DNA of 5,297 nucleotides from an uncultured Lachnospiraceae bacterium (lineage in GTDB: Bacteria > Bacillota > Clostridia > Lachnospirales > Lachnospiraceae), in contig CAMWKA010000154.1 in NCBI GenBank assembly GCA_947174725.1, positions 1-5,297 of the forward strand, read 5' to 3'. Position numbers and translations under genes: made by a program. Of the stretch, positions 4,995 through 5,297 are shown in pieces (position 1 is the first letter of the stretch; the number at the start of each line of letters is the position of its first letter). The notes beneath the pieces are model-generated. The model was not told the DNA's origin. It saw only the letters and a list, made by a program, of their open reading frames with translations, and did no database searches.

Positions 4995-5297
4995 AGGGAT
5001 GTCCGAATCTATGAAAACCAGACAGATGAGGAATTGATCACCCGCATCAGGGACGGTGAAGCGGAGATCATGGAATATATCATAGAAAAATATAAGGCTC
5101 TTGTTCGGAAGAAAGCGCAGCGGATGTATATTCTGGGCGGAGACAATGAAGATATCATTCAGGAAGGAATGATCGGATTGTTCAAAGCTGTCAGGGATTA
5201 TGACGCGGGACGGGATGCCAGTTTTTTTACTTTCGCGGACATCTGCATTTCCAGACAGATGTATACGGCGGTGCAGGCATCCAGAAGACAGAAGCAT
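4992..5297 (+). CDS. sigH: RNA polymerase sporulation sigma factor SigH, 5' part (cut by window end)
   Basis: The first 102 residues of a sigma-70 family protein are present and the frame is open to the window end. After YENQTDEELITRIRDGEAEI, typical of the SigH N-terminus, comes region 2 with LVRKKAQRMYILGGDNEDI, then IQEGMIGLFKAVRDYDAG and FFTFADICISRQMYTAVQAS. The DREDIVQEGMIGLYK-like core is the best-known SigH stretch. In B. subtilis SigH directs transition-state and early sporulation genes. The position downstream of rlmB matches the Bacillus order, minus rae1. The start is uncertain: ATG 4992 is chosen by parallel with the ispF leader and family N-terminal length, while ATG 4980 and ATG 4968 are in frame upstream. 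The -10/RBS region and the twin hairpins lie in the 112-bp gap after rlmB. The missing part would hold region 4 with the -35 binding helix. Confidence 0.9.
   Translation, partial: MRDVRIYENQTDEELITRIRDGEAEIMEYIIEKYKALVRKKAQRMYILGGDNEDIIQEGMIGLFKAVRDYDAGRDASFFTFADICISRQMYTAVQASRRQKH

Noticed and set aside
4923..5297. Long open frame on the - strand opposite sigH, reaching the window end
   Set aside because: The + strand frame has clear sigma-factor region 2 motifs; the - strand translation shows no recognisable motif and begins within the hairpin. It is a shadow frame.

Overview
The window looks like chromosomal DNA from a low-to-mid GC Firmicute, most likely class Clostridia and plausibly a Lachnospiraceae-type gut anaerobe. 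This is inferred from gene order, the style of the proteins and strong purine-rich ribosome binding sites, not from a database match. The backbone is ispF - cysS - mrnC - rlmB - sigH, all on the + strand. It is a condensed version of the block known in Bacillus subtilis (ispD-ispF-gltX-cysE-cysS-mrnC-rlmB-rae1-sigH), here without gltX, cysE and rae1.

Layout. 1-39: 39 bases with no identifiable gene. 40-480: a small protein of unknown function with a hydrophobic N-terminal segment, a low-complexity linker and a basic C-terminal part. 481-655: an intergenic region holding a very good sigma-A type promoter (TTAACA, 17 bp, TGnTATAAT) with a perfect 9-bp inverted repeat lying across its spacer. 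656-1477: a short soluble chemoreceptor-like protein. 1535-2098: ispF, with an unusual cysteine-rich tail. 2141-3550: cysS. 3597-4073: mrnC. 4139-4879: rlmB, an rRNA 2'-O-methyltransferase of the SpoU family. 4901-4964: two back-to-back hairpins. 4992-5297: the 5' part of sigH, cut by the window edge.

How the genes fit together. From ispF onward the genes are spaced 42-65 bp apart, with no convincing intrinsic terminator between them, so they are probably co-transcribed. They serve isoprenoid precursor synthesis (IspF), tRNA-Cys charging (CysS), and 23S rRNA maturation and modification (MrnC, RlmB). The sporulation/transition-state sigma factor follows. The chemoreceptor gene upstream has its own promoter, and no terminator separates it from ispF, so read-through is possible.

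Most of the window is ordinary housekeeping DNA. The points worth a second look are the palindromic operator over the chemoreceptor promoter, the CxxCxxC tail on IspF, the twin hairpins before sigH, a 37-base leader shared by ispF and sigH, and the unidentified first gene with an in-frame TAG upstream.
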